From Diphasiastrum complanatum (lineage: Eukaryota; Streptophyta; Lycopodiopsida; Lycopodiales; Lycopodiaceae): 64,000 bases of DNA. Below, one piece after another: positions 10,581 through 21,789 of this stretch. The stretch spans positions 32,061,683-32,125,682 of the forward strand of contig CM055101.1 in NCBI GenBank assembly GCA_029204225.1, read 5' to 3'. Every line of letters starts with the position of its first letter. The first letter of the stretch is position 1. Both the position numbers and the translations under genes were made by a program. The notes under the pieces were generated by a model that had not been told where the DNA came from, made no database searches, and was given only the letters and a program-made list of their open reading frames with translations.

Positions 10581-11777
10581 AAATGAAAGGCCGGATAGAG
10601 CCGACTTGGCAGGATTAGCTACTATTACTGACTGCAGTCTAATACTCTTCCAAGCCCCAGATCTCTTCTGACGATCTGTTATAAAAATTAGACTTGTAAA
10701 CAGCAGATAATGGTGAATAAAACAACAACAGAAATTTATCTACTAATAGTATGCATTCCAGTATTGCAGATCATACACATCACAGAACAGGACATTGAGA
10801 AAAGTGCTTCTATTATCAGAATTGAATTTACAATACAATTCTTGAGCACTGTCTATTTCCTAGCTCAGCGCGTTGGCACGAGAGAGATGTTCTCTTCTCA
10901 CGAATAGTATGACTAGCTACTGCTAATCTGTAAACTCGCTCTGGAGCTATCTCAGACTATCTGCTTTGTGTCCGTGACTTACTGCATTCTATATCTTTTG
11001 TTGATCCCTTTATGTGATCAATACAAGGAGTTGATTAAGTTAGAAGATCAAAAGAAATGCATTAGCCTTAAACAAAACTAATTCTAGTTTTCTGTCATTG
11101 TCCTCTGTGAATCATCCGCCTTCTGCCCGTTGAGCTGTGCCTTCACGCTGCAGGCCTTTGCTTTTTGCTATAGCACATTTTTGCGACTTTAAGGGCAGTG
11201 TCACTTTTTAAAGGGCACCTTTGCTTTTTGCCAAAAAGACACCTTCGGGATTTTCAGACACTTCGGGGACTTCGGTTGAGTTGATTGCTGCCTGTGTAGA
11301 AATCTTGTGCCTTTCTGCAGGTAAAGGAACTCGTCTTTTGATAAGTACTTTATTTTTAGTCATGATTGAGGGTCCAATGAGTTCCCAGCCTTTGGCAATG
11401 GAGATTGCATGAGATTTGCAAAAGCATGATCTTTGGAGCATCATCAAGGTTCCTTCTAAGGAGTGCATACCCCATAGCTATTAGAGATTAAGGGTGCATG
11501 TAAGGGCCCACCTTCAACTAACCACTCATCCAACGGTGGAATGTTGCCATAATGATCTTTCCACCCTCATGAAAGCTACTTAGCTATTGGATATGGTGGG
11601 GCATTGTCGTCACTCTTGAATTCAATGTATACTTGCTCTGATTTCTCCACCTGGGTTGAGAGTGGGGCCTTAGCAGCTGCATCCATTCACCATTTCATCT
11701 CTTGAAATTCAGATGTGATGCAGTAGAAAGAGAGACCTACCACAGGCTGGCCTTTCAAACTCATGGCTTATCGACCC
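10581..11777. other. Possible LTR of an unplaced minus-strand element; no gene seen
   Basis: The primer-site complement just to the left makes an LTR beginning near 10575 plausible. No matching second copy is present in the window. Open frames in this stretch have no recognisable domain. Confidence 0.3.
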
Positions 11778-12476
11778 TATATAGACACTCTCCTTCATTC
11801 ATTCAAGGTTGAAAAGAGCTCTCAGGCATTAGATTCCTTATGTGTTATGTAAGCGCCAAGAACAGGCTGGCCTTTCAAATTCGAGGCCTGCAGTGCTGCC
11901 TCAGCGTTTGGGTCAGTGTGGCCCGTGGGGGTGGGTTCCTGCTGCGGCTGCCGCTGCTGCTGCGAGGGTCTCGGGAGGGGAGTCCTCCTCCCTGGAACGA
12001 GAACCGATGCTCTTCCAAGTCCCTGTCCCCAATGCAATGCAATGCAAATCTCTAAGGCTAATCCCATCGTCAGTCAGTCAGTCCACCGCGATCCATCGAC
12101 GTATAGAGTGTAGAGCCTCTGGTTTTGGTTTTTCATGCATGCATGCAGCGAGCGAGCGAGGCAGGTACACCATACCCCGTTCCTCGAGTCTCGCGAGTTC
12201 ATACATTTGCGGTGTAATAACCACCTCTCTGTGCATCTGTTGCACCAGCCCATTTCTGGAATTCTGGGCCAAAGTCACCAACCTACACCGCCCACTGCCC
12301 GGGGGCCCGCCTCTAGGACAGGTCAGACGACTCACGCACCCCATAGCCACGGATGGTGCAGTTCTTTCCAAGAGGCTGTGCCTGCCCACATGAGAGCATG
12401 AGAGCTTTTGCACCCTGGTTCCTGGCTGTGCACCAGGAACTGCCTGGAAGAGGCATCCAGTTCTTGTGTTGTAAAG
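11778..12476. other. GC-rich segment, possible broken gene end
   Basis: A TATA-like tatatag (11778-11784) is followed by a GC-rich stretch with gct/gcc triplet runs (about 11930-11975), gcatgcatgcatgc (12136-12149) and gcgagcgagcgag. Composition is unlike the AT-rich surroundings and open frames exist on both strands, but none has a recognised domain. A phrase close to acaggctggcctttcaaa occurs twice (about 11742 and 11861). The family B LTR starts abruptly at 12477, so this could be the 5' part of a host gene cut by the insertion. Confidence 0.3.
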
Positions 12477-13384
12477 CTGACTCAGGTGCACCCAACGTGC
12501 CCTGTAAGACTCTAAGGGGTGACACTCCCTAAGGTCCCAGAGCAAGTTAGAACGTCAAGGACTGAGCCTCCGACCTGTGGTGAGCCAGTCAAGTAGTCAC
12601 AAGTCATGAGCTAGCTCTAGAGCTCGAGTCATGGCCTAGTCAGAAAGCAAGTTGATTCTGCCACCGAAACGGCTCCTGGGACCCATGTCCGGGAGCCAGA
12701 CTGATTCTGCCAGGCTTGCCAGGCTTAATCAGCAAAATAAAAACTAAGTCCCAAAAAGCGTGCTTTACCAGAAAGCACTATGTTTCTAAACAGAGGGGGT
12801 GCGCCGAATCACAGCAGAACTATAGGGGGAGTCCGGCAGACAGAAACTTGGGCAGCTCAACCAGCGCCAGGAATCCAGTCGCCAGGTCTCAGCTCCCTCT
12901 ACCAGCACGAGCCAGGCACAATGCCCAGCACGTGTTGGTGGCCCCGAGACCGGTCAGTCTATGTATGAATGTAACCTCTTCCAAATCTAATAAAGTTGAT
13001 CCTTGGGGATGATTACCATTTCGGTTTCGCCTCCGGGACTGGTCCAAGTGGAAGGACCCTTACTACAACCTTTTTGCGTCGCTGGCGCCTAAGGGTCCCT
13101 GTCATCGACATGGGGCTTGCCGCTATGCCAATTGGTCAGTTTGGCGACCACTATGCCTTGGGTTTCATGTGTGGCTTGTCTTTGCCTTTGGTTACCTTTT
13201 GGGGACGGATTCTGAGTTGGCTTTCGGGTTGGTTGGGATTCCAGTTTTCTTAAGTCTGAATGGTTAAGCTTGTTACGTTTCTGAGTTGGCTTTTACGTAA
13301 GTGCATGATGGATGAATGTTAGACTTAAGCGCGTGTTGGGGAAACCGCTCAAGTCCCAGCGCCCTTTGAGGCGCCGGCGCAACA
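12477..13384 (+). repeat. Family B LTR (908 bp)
   Basis: Begins TGTTGTAAAGCTGACTCAGG and ends GGCGCCGGCGCAACA, followed two bases later by a tRNA-Met primer site. A TATA-like aaaataaaaac lies near 12733-12745, a perfect hairpin GTGCTTTACCAGAAAGCAC at 12760-12778, and an AATAAA near 12988. These suggest that R starts near 12760 and is polyadenylated soon after 13000. Other copies: 25737-26218, 43264-44102, 60938-61847 and 63235-64000. Confidence 0.9.
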
Positions 13385-13386
13385 TG

Positions 13387-13399
13387 TGGTATCAGAGCC
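13387..13399 (+). other. Primer-binding site for initiator tRNA-Met
   Basis: TGGTATCAGAGCC matches the complement of the 3' end of plant initiator methionine tRNA, the common primer for first-strand synthesis. It sits 2 bp from the LTR end. Confidence 0.9.
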
Positions 13400-13475
13400 G
13401 ACTAGCCGGTCAGCTACGCAAGTCTCACAGGGATGGCCACGTTTTTGGGATTTGTCAGGACAACCGTTGTGCAAG

Positions 13476-13843
13476 GTGCTGCCCACAGTGTAAGCACGGG
13501 TGCGTCCACGGTCGGGGTGGTCGGCAGAACGGGGGACTTGATGAGTCAAAGTGCTGCCCTCGAGGTGTAAGCACGGTCAGTTCTCGCGGTTTGGGCCTGG
13601 CGCTGTCTGCACGTAGGACGGATGAGGCAAAGTGCTGCCTAGGTAGGTGAAAGCACGGTCTGTACCTTGTGGGGTGCGGGGCGACATATTCGAACTGTAC
13701 GGGTTAACCTTTGATACAGAGATGCTGCTCGAATTCGGGTGTAAAGCACGGATGGTTAGCTGCCGATGCGGGATAGCTGCCGATCGTTTAGCTATCAGGG
13801 CTATCGACGAAAAAGTGGTGGGGCGTGACTAAGGTAGTGTGCT
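13476..13843 (+). other. Leader with repeated GTGCT/AGCAC hairpins
   Basis: Complementary arms recur at 13476-13480/13493-13497, 13551-13555/13570-13574, 13632-13636/13652-13656 and 13722-13726/13745-13749 (the last with atgct). A fifth GTGCT at 13839 has lost its partner in this copy. The stretch is nearly identical to the family A leaders at 40540-40935 and 56026-56411. Its position between primer site and coding region is where packaging or dimerisation signals lie in LTR elements. That role is inference. Confidence 0.6.
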
Positions 13844-14098
13844 GCTTAATGGTGAAAAGACGGATGGTTGGATGGATGTTTCCCTGTGGGCTAATTATGT
13901 GATAGATTTTGTGGGTGCGGCTAGGCAAAGGCCCTACGTCCGGTCTCAAGGGGAATGTGACTTGAGAGGGATCCTCTGTTTAGCTTTGGTTGGTATGTTC
14001 ATTTGTGGTGTGCTTGCCTGGACCTGAATTATCCCTGACTACTTCTTTTGATCCAGGTGATCTGATCTAGTTGGGAGTTGTGAGAGGAGCTTACATTT

Positions 14099-14800
14099 AT
14101 GAGTGGACGACGCACAAGTATGGAAAGGAACTTCCATGGGGCAACCCCCAAGATTGGTTCAAGATTGTTATTCTTATCAGGAAAGATCGCGGGGAGGAAG
14201 TCAGATTTCATGATCGACTCCGGAGCTTCACATAACTATATCTCAAGGAGCATAGTGGAACAATTCAGCTCGCCGACCATGAATGTTACATCTACTCTCA
14301 AGGTAGAAACAACGAAGGGAGCACTAGATGCAGACAAAGCGACATTGAACATCCTGGTGCAGATTGGAAGATGGAAGGCTAAACTTAGCTTTGTGATTTT
14401 AGAGATGGATGCCTTTGATGTGATTTTGGGCCTCCCTTGGTTAAATGAACACTGTATCGCAGTTTTGGGTAGGAGCTCAAACTTGGTCCTCTTGGATTAT
14501 AAGGGACAAATCTGCGTGACAAAAGCCCTGCCCGGAGGAAATGCTAAGGATACCGATATTGAACAAAATCTGGTTGCAGCATCAGTGATGAAAAGAATGG
14601 CGAAAGGGAAAAGGTCAAAGTGCTTTCTTTGCATCTGTCGAGAAGTCCCAGAAGGGAAAAGCGTGCGACAAGAAAACTTGCCAAAAGAAGTGGCAGATCT
14701 GTTAGAAGAATTTAGCGATGTGTTCCCGGAGGAACTCCCAGCTAAGCTACCTCCTCGAAGACCAGTGGACCATAAAATTGAGTTGGTACCAGGAACATAG
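14099..14800 (+). pseudogene. Family B protease and RT linker
   Basis: A 233-codon frame holds a retropepsin domain with the catalytic triplet in FMIDSGASHNYIS (Asp40-Ser41-Gly42) and the later LGLPWLNEH segment typical of gypsy protease. The C-terminus, ending KIELVPGT, is the lead-in to reverse transcriptase. A TAG at 14798-14800 interrupts; the sister copy at 22727 reads a glutamate codon there. Gag, which should precede, is absent, so the ATG at 14099 is probably not a natural start. Confidence 0.85.
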
Positions 14801-15665
14801 CCAACTTCACGAGCACCCTACAGAATGTCACAAGAAGAGTGGGCGGAACTGAAACGACAACTTGGTGAATTGATAGACAAAGGTTTTATTAGACCTAGCG
14901 CTTCACCTTTTGGAGCCCCAGTGTTGTTCGTGGAAAAGGCAGGCAAAACTCTTCGAATGTGTGTGGATTATCGCATGCTTAACAAGAGTACCATCAAGAA
15001 CAAGTACCCCATGCCTAGAATTGATGACCTATTCGACCAACTCAAACATGCCAAATACTTTAGCCGAATAGATCTCAGATCTGGATATCATCAAATTCGA
15101 ATAGCTAAAGGTGATGAGCACAAAACAGCGTTTCGAACGCGGTACGGAAGTCACGAGTTCCTGGTGATGCCATTCGGTCTAACAAACGCACCAGCCACTT
15201 TTTGCACGTTGATGAACAATATATTTCAAGACTGCCTGGATGAATTCGTCATTGTGTACATTGATGACATATTAGTATTTAGCCGGAACCTTAAAGATCA
15301 CATTCAACATTTAAGGACAGTTCTCCAACGACTAAGGAGGAACTGCTTGTTCGTAAAAAGAGAGAAATGTGAGTTTGTGGTGGAGGAAGTTGACTTCCTT
15401 GGACATGTTATAGGCCACGGACGGATTCGAATGGATCCTAAGAAGATCAAGGCTATCTTGGATTGGCTAGCACCTAAAACTGTTCATGGCATCAAATCCT
15501 TTATGGGCTTATGTAACTTTTACAGGAGATTCATTGAGGCATTTAGCAAAATTGTGGCACCACTGTTGGAGCAGACCAAGACTCATCTGAAGATGACATG
15601 GACACCGGAATGTGAAGCAGCGTTCCAAGAACTAAAACGACGGATCACTCAAGAACCCATCTTAC
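14801..15665 (+). pseudogene. Family B reverse transcriptase, 3'-truncated
   Basis: After the stop the frame continues (ATG at 14825) with the gypsy RT core: [15 protein letters not shown], the [14 protein letters not shown] block, [12 protein letters not shown] and the catalytic YIDD at residues 145-148. The thumb region with [11 protein letters not shown] follows. The match to the sister copy ends after ITQEPIL at about 15665 and unrelated sequence begins. It would copy element RNA into cDNA; the upstream stop and the truncation make it non-functional here. Confidence 0.9.
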
Positions 15666-15770
15666 TGTGGGTTCTCTTGCTCTTGCTGTGCATTGTGAAG
15701 CCACAAAGCAGCATAGTCAGGTATTGGCTCACATATTGCATGTGTTTGCTTTTCAAATTGAAAACTAATG

Positions 15771-15931
15771 TTACGTGGGGGGAAGGCCCTGCCTTCCGGC
15801 CTTCCTTGCTGGGGGAAGGCCCTGCCTTCGGGCCTTCCTTGCTGGGAGGGCCCTTGCCCGAGGGCGGGAGCCTGAGGGCAGGCCCCTACCAACAAGGAAG
15901 GCTCGAGGGCTTCGGGCCTTCCCCTACGTAA
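15771..15931. mobile_element. GC-rich MITE-like foldback element
   Basis: The 161-bp segment starts TTACGTGGGGGGAAGG and ends with the near inverted complement CCTTCCCCTACGTAA. It is flanked by TA on both sides if the terminal TA is a target duplication. Inside, a 32-33 bp unit (ggggaaggccctgccttc...) occurs twice in tandem. It is much richer in G and C than its surroundings. It has no coding capacity. The superfamily is unclear; a mariner-like TA target is one reading. Confidence 0.55.
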
Positions 15932-15945
15932 TGCCATTGTGCGAA

Positions 15946-16260
15946 GGTTTGTTTTTTTTTTTTTTTCGTTTTTTGGCCGTATGGTACGGCGGTACGGCGG
16001 TACGCGTGGACCAGTTTTTTTTTTTTTTTTTTTTTTTTTTCAGTTTTTTGTCATTTTTTTTTCGCAAATTTTTTTTTACGTTTGTGGTGGAATGTGGATG
16101 TGGACAGCCAATGACGGGCTGCCACATAGCACATGCACATTCCACCAGAGAGAGAACGTGCATTCCACCGGAGAGAGGAGAGAGAACGTGCATTCCACCG
16201 GAGAGAGAAAGTGCATTTCACCGGAGAGAGGAGAGAGAACGACAGATTCCTAGGAGAGAG
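15946..16260 (+). repeat. Poly-T runs and a 25-33 bp GA-rich minisatellite
   Basis: Long T runs occur at about 15950-15966, 16015-16040 and 16056-16078. At 16128-16260 units close to gtgcattccaccggagagag recur four times with insertions of gagagaga. No gene is seen; the open frames here are readings of the repeat. Confidence 0.8.
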
Positions 16261-16975
<715 letters not shown>

Positions 16976-17093
16976 GTAGTTGGTAAAGAGTTTAGGTTTT
17001 CTTTTACAAAACAACACCTTAAAAATTCTGAATTGGACTAGTTTTTGAGACAAAGTCTTTGTCGTAATAGACAATCTAGAATTGTACTAGTCA

Positions 17094-17230
17094 TTAGAGA
17101 AATTCCAAAATAAAAAATGACCTTTTGTAAAGATATCTTTATTTTTTTCTTCTTGACCACCACTTGGCCCAATCAAAATGCACACATTTCAAATCTACAT
17201 ATCGTAGCTCAAATAAATTGAAAAGTAAAA
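17094..17230 (+). repeat. Partial copy of the MITE-like element at 45199-45578
   Basis: Starts ttagagaaattccaaaa, then ccttttgtaaagat, caatcaaaatgcacac and aaatctacatatcgtagc, in the same order as in 45206-45325. Only the left part is recognisable; the right terminal repeat is missing or too diverged. Confidence 0.5.
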
Positions 17231-17639
17231 AATATTCTAGCAAGCTTTGAAATTGTTGCCAGGCAGCATTGATATATCCTATTGGTTGGTTCTTCCTGCC
17301 CAATACGTGCTAATCTACCTGACTGCAATACCTCAAGTTAAATTTGTTTAACAGTGCTGGCTAGTATAATAAAAATTTGATAACTAGGCTAGTTACAGTT
17401 TACAAAAGTACAGTACGCACAGCAACCTGATGTTGTTACTGTGATTTTCTCATGAGGTTAAATGTGATACAAAAAATGAATTGAGTATCATATCGAAGAG
17501 ATTTTGGCGCCCAAGCTTTGGAAATAGTAATGGCAAGGAGACCGAGATCTACAATTGAGTCTGTGATTCTTCACAATGAGAAAGATGAAGCTGATAAGTG
17601 GAAGCCAATAAAATATACGAAGAATTCATGGGTGTTGTT

Positions 17640-18540
17640 GCATCCATCATCAAAGGGCGATTTCCGACAGAAGAAAAAGCAAATATGACATACAAATATT
17701 GTTGGAAAACAAAAATTTTGGAGTTTAAGACAACTCCCGGAGGTCACTCTATATGAGCTGTATTAGTACAACATGTTTATATGCATTTCAAATTAAAAGT
17801 ACAAGATGTCAATTCTCATGATCATAAAAAATGTAACAATAAGTATATCAAAAGTCCTCATGCAGGTCTATATCAAAATAATTGTAGCCCATTTGGTAAG
17901 GCAGTCAACAATTATCCAAATTGCATCATTTTTTTATTTGTCCTTGGTAATCCAACCACAAAGGCTGCTGAAAACTATTGCATTTTTTATCAGGGATATC
18001 CATTAGGTGTAAAAATCCCCTAGCCTTTGGATGTTTGGACTTGTTTAGCTGGCACTAGCCACACTTGACCACGTAAGATTCTACAAAGGGTTTAAGTTTT
18101 GGCCAATAAAATTCTCTTCGTACCAAATCTAATGTATGATGTATGTTTGTATGTCCCACACAAGGTGAGTCATTACACTCATAAGCTTCTGGTGTGTCAC
18201 AACATCTAATTCATCAAAATATTTTTTTCATCTTATTTTTAGGCTTATCATTTTCATATTTTGGGGCATTTTGTTCATCTATCACCTTTCGTGAAGAAAC
18301 CACTACACTATCATAGGCTTTTGCCACCCATATAACATCTTTCAAGGTTTAGAGTACATTTCGTTTACACTCATTTTGATAGTCAACGGGCAATCCAAAC
18401 ACAAATTGCCTCTGAGTCAACCGTGAATTGTTGGACATAGGTTTCCAATTGAAGGTTGTCCATCCGACAATCGATAAAATAAATATACATTTCCAAGTCA
18501 TCAATGGCAACAAAAGCATTTCAGAATTCCTCAAGTAATT
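17640..18540 (-). pseudogene. Decayed Ty3/gypsy gag and integrase zinc-finger remnant
   Basis: On the minus strand a gag-like piece (LETYVQQFTVDSEAICVW, then in another frame QRQFVFGLPVDYQNECKR) lies at 18460-18355. After about 180 bp the integrase HHCC domain follows (18175-17995): CVGHTNIHHTLDLVRREFYW, then KPFVESYVVKCG, a stop, and CQLNKSKHPKA. Protease and RT are missing between them, so an internal deletion is likely. Several stops and frameshifts rule out function. Confidence 0.65.
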
Positions 18541-19232
18541 CGGCCCAAGTTGCTTGTTCTGAAAAGAAAAAAAAAATTCCCTTTTTCGTGCCTCCCTATG
18601 GATGTAGTGTTAAGGCTAAGAACGTGGTTTTTTTTATATCTATAATCGGGTGAGTGACAATGGGGAGAGGGTAGAACTAGTTCAGAAGTGAGAATCTAGA
18701 CAACTAAGGTTTTCATTGGCCTTAGCTTTTAGCTCAAGGTCTAATCATGGAATTATGTCTAGATTGAGGACGAAATGCATCTTTCAAATTCTCTTCTTCT
18801 TCTTTTTGGCCTTTTTCTTTCCCAGACTTCAATGGCTCTAGCTTTTCTCTTATTTGGTTTTATTTAGGCATCAATGGTTCTAGATCTTCTCTTCTTCAGG
18901 TTGATCTTCTCAAGGGAGGTGAAGAATATAATAAAACTTCCTACCTACAAATCTTAACAATCACTTCTTGTGGGGAATGGATCTAACACCTATTTTCTTA
19001 GAATGTGGATCTTATATTCACCACTATTGTCAGTTCTTAGAGCTTTTATCTTTCTTCTTGTCTGCAACTCAACATGCTTTAGATTTAGTTTTTTGAACTA
19101 AAAGTGGAGATTGATTGTGCTATGATTAATCTTGAATGCAATAGCATGATTATAACAAACATTCATCCATAGATAGATCACATACAAAGAAAATAGGAGG
19201 TCCTTAGACAATGGAAGTAGGAAGAGGGAGAA
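18541..19232. other. No recognisable gene; ends in a polypurine tract
   Basis: No domain is visible. The last bases before 19233 (gaagagggagaa) form a polypurine tract that would prime plus-strand synthesis next to a 3' LTR. Confidence 0.4.
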
Positions 19233-19770
19233 TGTTACGTCCATGTCTAGTTCAAAGAAAATAATCCTTGATGTGGATATTCATCACTCCATTGTACGAG
19301 TTTATTCGTTATGCCTTGTCATTATGGACTAGGCCAAAAATGTAATTAATAACCTTGTGAGAGCCCATGCACACCCATTAGGACATGTGGAGCTAGTGCA
19401 TGGTGATGGATAACTTTCATGCATGTAGAGGAGATCAAAAGCAATTGGTTGAGAATGGGGATCATATATGAATCACTCCTAGATTCTAGGGCCCTATATA
19501 TACCTTTAGGAACTTGCCCTCCTCCTCTTCCAAAGTTCAATTTCTAGTTGTCGGAAACAACTCCTCTCTCGTATTCAATCATTGTGGCTCGAGGGGTGAA
19601 GCTGATTGGGCTTTGACTTTTAGCTTTTACTTGCTTGGGTGATTTTGCTGCACAATACTCCTTTTGGTGCATGCAACAAGATCTTAAGGATCTACACTTG
19701 GCGATCTATATAGAACTTCTGTAGGTATCGTGGTAATCGAATTTGCTCATGACGAGGACAAATAACTCCC
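19233..19770 (+). repeat. Candidate LTR after a polypurine tract
   Basis: tgttacgtcc directly follows gaagagggagaa, the layout of a polypurine tract and LTR start. A TATA-like ctatatatacc lies near 19493. Layout and some wording resemble the candidate LTR at 34503, which has a similar tract and opens tgttatggcc. The right edge is uncertain and no partner copy is present. Confidence 0.35.
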
Positions 19771-19966
19771 ATTGATTATTTCATATTTCTAAATTTGTCA
19801 TGATAAAAGGGAATGGTCGAGGCCTAGGATCCTTTCCAGTGATCTAGAAAATTCAAAAAAGGGGGCAAACTTACTGAAAAACAACAATTAGGATTTGTGC
19901 TCCAAGGTTGGAGTTTGAAGAAATTTTTAGAAACTTGCCATAATACTTGATGAGAATCGTGTGATA

Positions 19967-19979
19967 TGCTCTGATACCA
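19967..19979 (-). other. Primer-binding site remnant, minus strand
   Basis: tgctctgatacca is the complement of TGGTATCAGAGCA, a tRNA-Met primer site. On the minus strand an LTR would end just before it (from about 19983 upward). Nearby phrases gagaatcgtgtg and gagaatcatggg look like a small duplication. Confidence 0.55.
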
Positions 19980-20136
19980 CTAATGAGAATCATGGGATTT
20001 CGTAGTTGCGAAGCTTTCGTGAAGGAACCACGATCCTCTTGCGCTTTGGATGGAGTTCAGATGCGATCACTGGACACTACTAGCTAAATCACTCCTACAA
20101 TCCTCCAGAATGTAGTCAGGCACTGTTGATCTACGT

Positions 20137-20510
20137 TTATAAAATTAATGCAGCATCCGTGTAGACCTCTTCATCTAATTCGCCATGCAAGAAGGCTGTC
20201 TTCTCGTCAACAATTTGGATCCTGAGGTCATAAGCTGCTGCATATGCAAATAACAGACATAGGGATGAATGTTTGACAACACGAGAGAAGGTTTTGGAGT
20301 AGTCAATACCGTATCTCTGAGAAAAACCCTTCGTTACCAGTCTTGCCTTGTATTTCGTCACATTCCTGTCTAGTCTGTATTTGAGCTTGAAGACCCATTT
20401 GCATTTGACAGTCTTATGCTTATGTGGTAATGGCTCCAACGTCCATACCTGGTTCTTCCTCATGGACTCCATCTCTTCGTTCATGGCTTGGATCCATTGG
20501 GTACTTCAAC
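20137..20510 (-). pseudogene. Ty1/copia reverse transcriptase fragment (N-terminal part)
   Basis: The minus-strand frame reads WIQAMNEEMESM, then KCKWVFKLKYRLD, YKARLVTKGFSQRYGIDYSK, and VDEKTAFLHGELDEEVY: the standard order of the copia RT fingers and palm start. It stops before the YVDD catalytic motif, where sequence changes to unrelated DNA at about 20137. RT of this family copies element RNA; this fragment cannot. Confidence 0.88.
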
Positions 20511-20582
20511 TACAAGCTTCCTACAACTAGAAAAGCCTATAATCTTCTCCAAAAAAAATTTACCTAGTGATCTTAATAGAAC

Positions 20583-21354
20583 TTGAAGAAGGTTAGAAAG
20601 GTTACCATCCTTTGTCTAGCTCTAATACGACTTTTACAAGTAGAGGTGAGGAAGTCCTCCAAATCCAAGGTAGAGCCTCCAAATGTCCTCCAAGCAACCT
20701 GCAAGCTTCAAGATGCTCCCCAACTCCAAGCTAGGATGCCTCCACCTGCAAGTAAGAATCTGCAAGCCTCCAAGGATCTCTCCTCCACCTATGTCCCTAC
20801 TGTTTAAACACAAAGATAGATAATAAGCTGGCCTCAAGTATTCACCACCCAACCATAGCTAGATCCAAGCTCCAAGAAAGACCTATCTAGCACCCTCTTT
20901 CTAACCATAAACAAATCACAAGCATACCACAACACTCCATAGCATACTCAAGATCCAAACCCTACTTATGTCCCATACCATAAGCAAGATCTTGAACCTT
21001 AAGCATACTACCACAAGAAAGCACTCTACACACTAGTAGCAACACTAGAGCATAAGCAAAGCAAACAAGAGAGATCCCCCCCTCCCAATGGGCGCCCTAC
21101 TACCCTCATATAGATGGCCCATGGACCCCTCCAATGCACTATGGAGTTCCATGCTCATCCAATGAGAGAGAGAGAGAAGCCTAGGGGAGTTAAAGAATCT
21201 CCAAGAGCCTCCATAGGCTTATGGAAGGTCAAGAGACTCCTTCCATAACCTATGACTCTTTGAATGCCTTTCTTGTGGGAGTTGGGAATTCAATGGACAC
21301 TTTAGAAGGGCACCCTCCTACTAGGTCCCATTGCCCAAGTTGTGCATATATACT
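20583..21354. other. Low-complexity CT/AG-biased stretch with scattered small hairpins
   Basis: Words such as ctgcaagcctccaag and cctccaa recur irregularly at 20650-20780. Perfect short palindromes appear further right, for example atgga-gt-tccat near 21142 and tccata-ggct-tatgga at 21210-21225. No gene is seen. It separates two copia fragments. Confidence 0.45.
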
Positions 21355-21640
21355 TTGGTCCTAGACCAATTAAGTGATATGGTTCAAGGTGGAGGCCCAA
21401 GGTTTAGAAAAATAGTCATCCAATGACTTTCTAACACCTCTCTAGGTTCCATACCTCCATCCAAGGCATAGACACCTACTTGTCCTTAACCAAGGACACT
21501 AGTACCTTAATCTAAGGTATGTACCCTTAATACTAAGGGTACCCTTTATCCAAAGGTCATGTGACTCCATACCTCCAACTAAGGTATAGTCCTTGTCTGC
21601 CCTTATCCAAGGGCACATACCCTTAATCCTAAGGGTACCT
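21355..21640. repeat. Array of consecutive short hairpins
   Basis: ttggtc-cta-gaccaa (21355-21369) precedes a run between 21481 and 21637 in which almost every base belongs to a small stem-loop: TGTCCTT/AAGGACA (21481-21498), TACCTTA/TAAGGTA (21503-21519), GTACCCTTA/TAAGGGTAC (21521-21542), CCTTT/AAAGG (21545-21558), TACCT/AGGTA (21570-21586), GCCCTT/AAGGGC (21599-21614), TACCCTTA/TAAGGGTA (21618-21637). Five of the seven loops are aacc, atc, atac or atcc. Stem sequences differ from one another while remaining complementary. I know of no named element with this form. It lies between minus-strand copia gag and RT remnants. Confidence 0.75.
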
Positions 21641-21789
21641 TGCCATTTAGCCCCCAACACTAAATGGACTATTAGGGGTCTGAAGTACTGCTAGTTACAT
21701 AGGTATGTAATAGACCTGGTGCTCCTGTCTTGATGCAGCTGAGCGAAGATCGTTCTGATCTTCTCAACATGCTAATCCAACTGGTTGCC

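Larger units (their letters stand above)
12477..15665 (+). mobile_element. Family B Ty3/gypsy retrotransposon, 5' part (copy B1)
   Basis: Order: LTR (12477-13384), primer-binding site, about 700 bp leader, protease, reverse transcriptase, then an abrupt end near 15665 inside the RT/RNase H junction. Gag is missing between leader and protease, and RNase H, integrase and the 3' LTR are absent. Family membership follows from identity of its RT with the longer copy at 22704-26218, which has a chromodomain. The two copies overlap in RT, so they are separate insertions rather than halves of one. Confidence 0.88.

Noticed and set aside
21355-21640. CRISPR-like array or rho-independent terminators
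   Set aside because: No constant repeat or unique spacers, stems differ, no T tracts, and the context is plant nuclear DNA.
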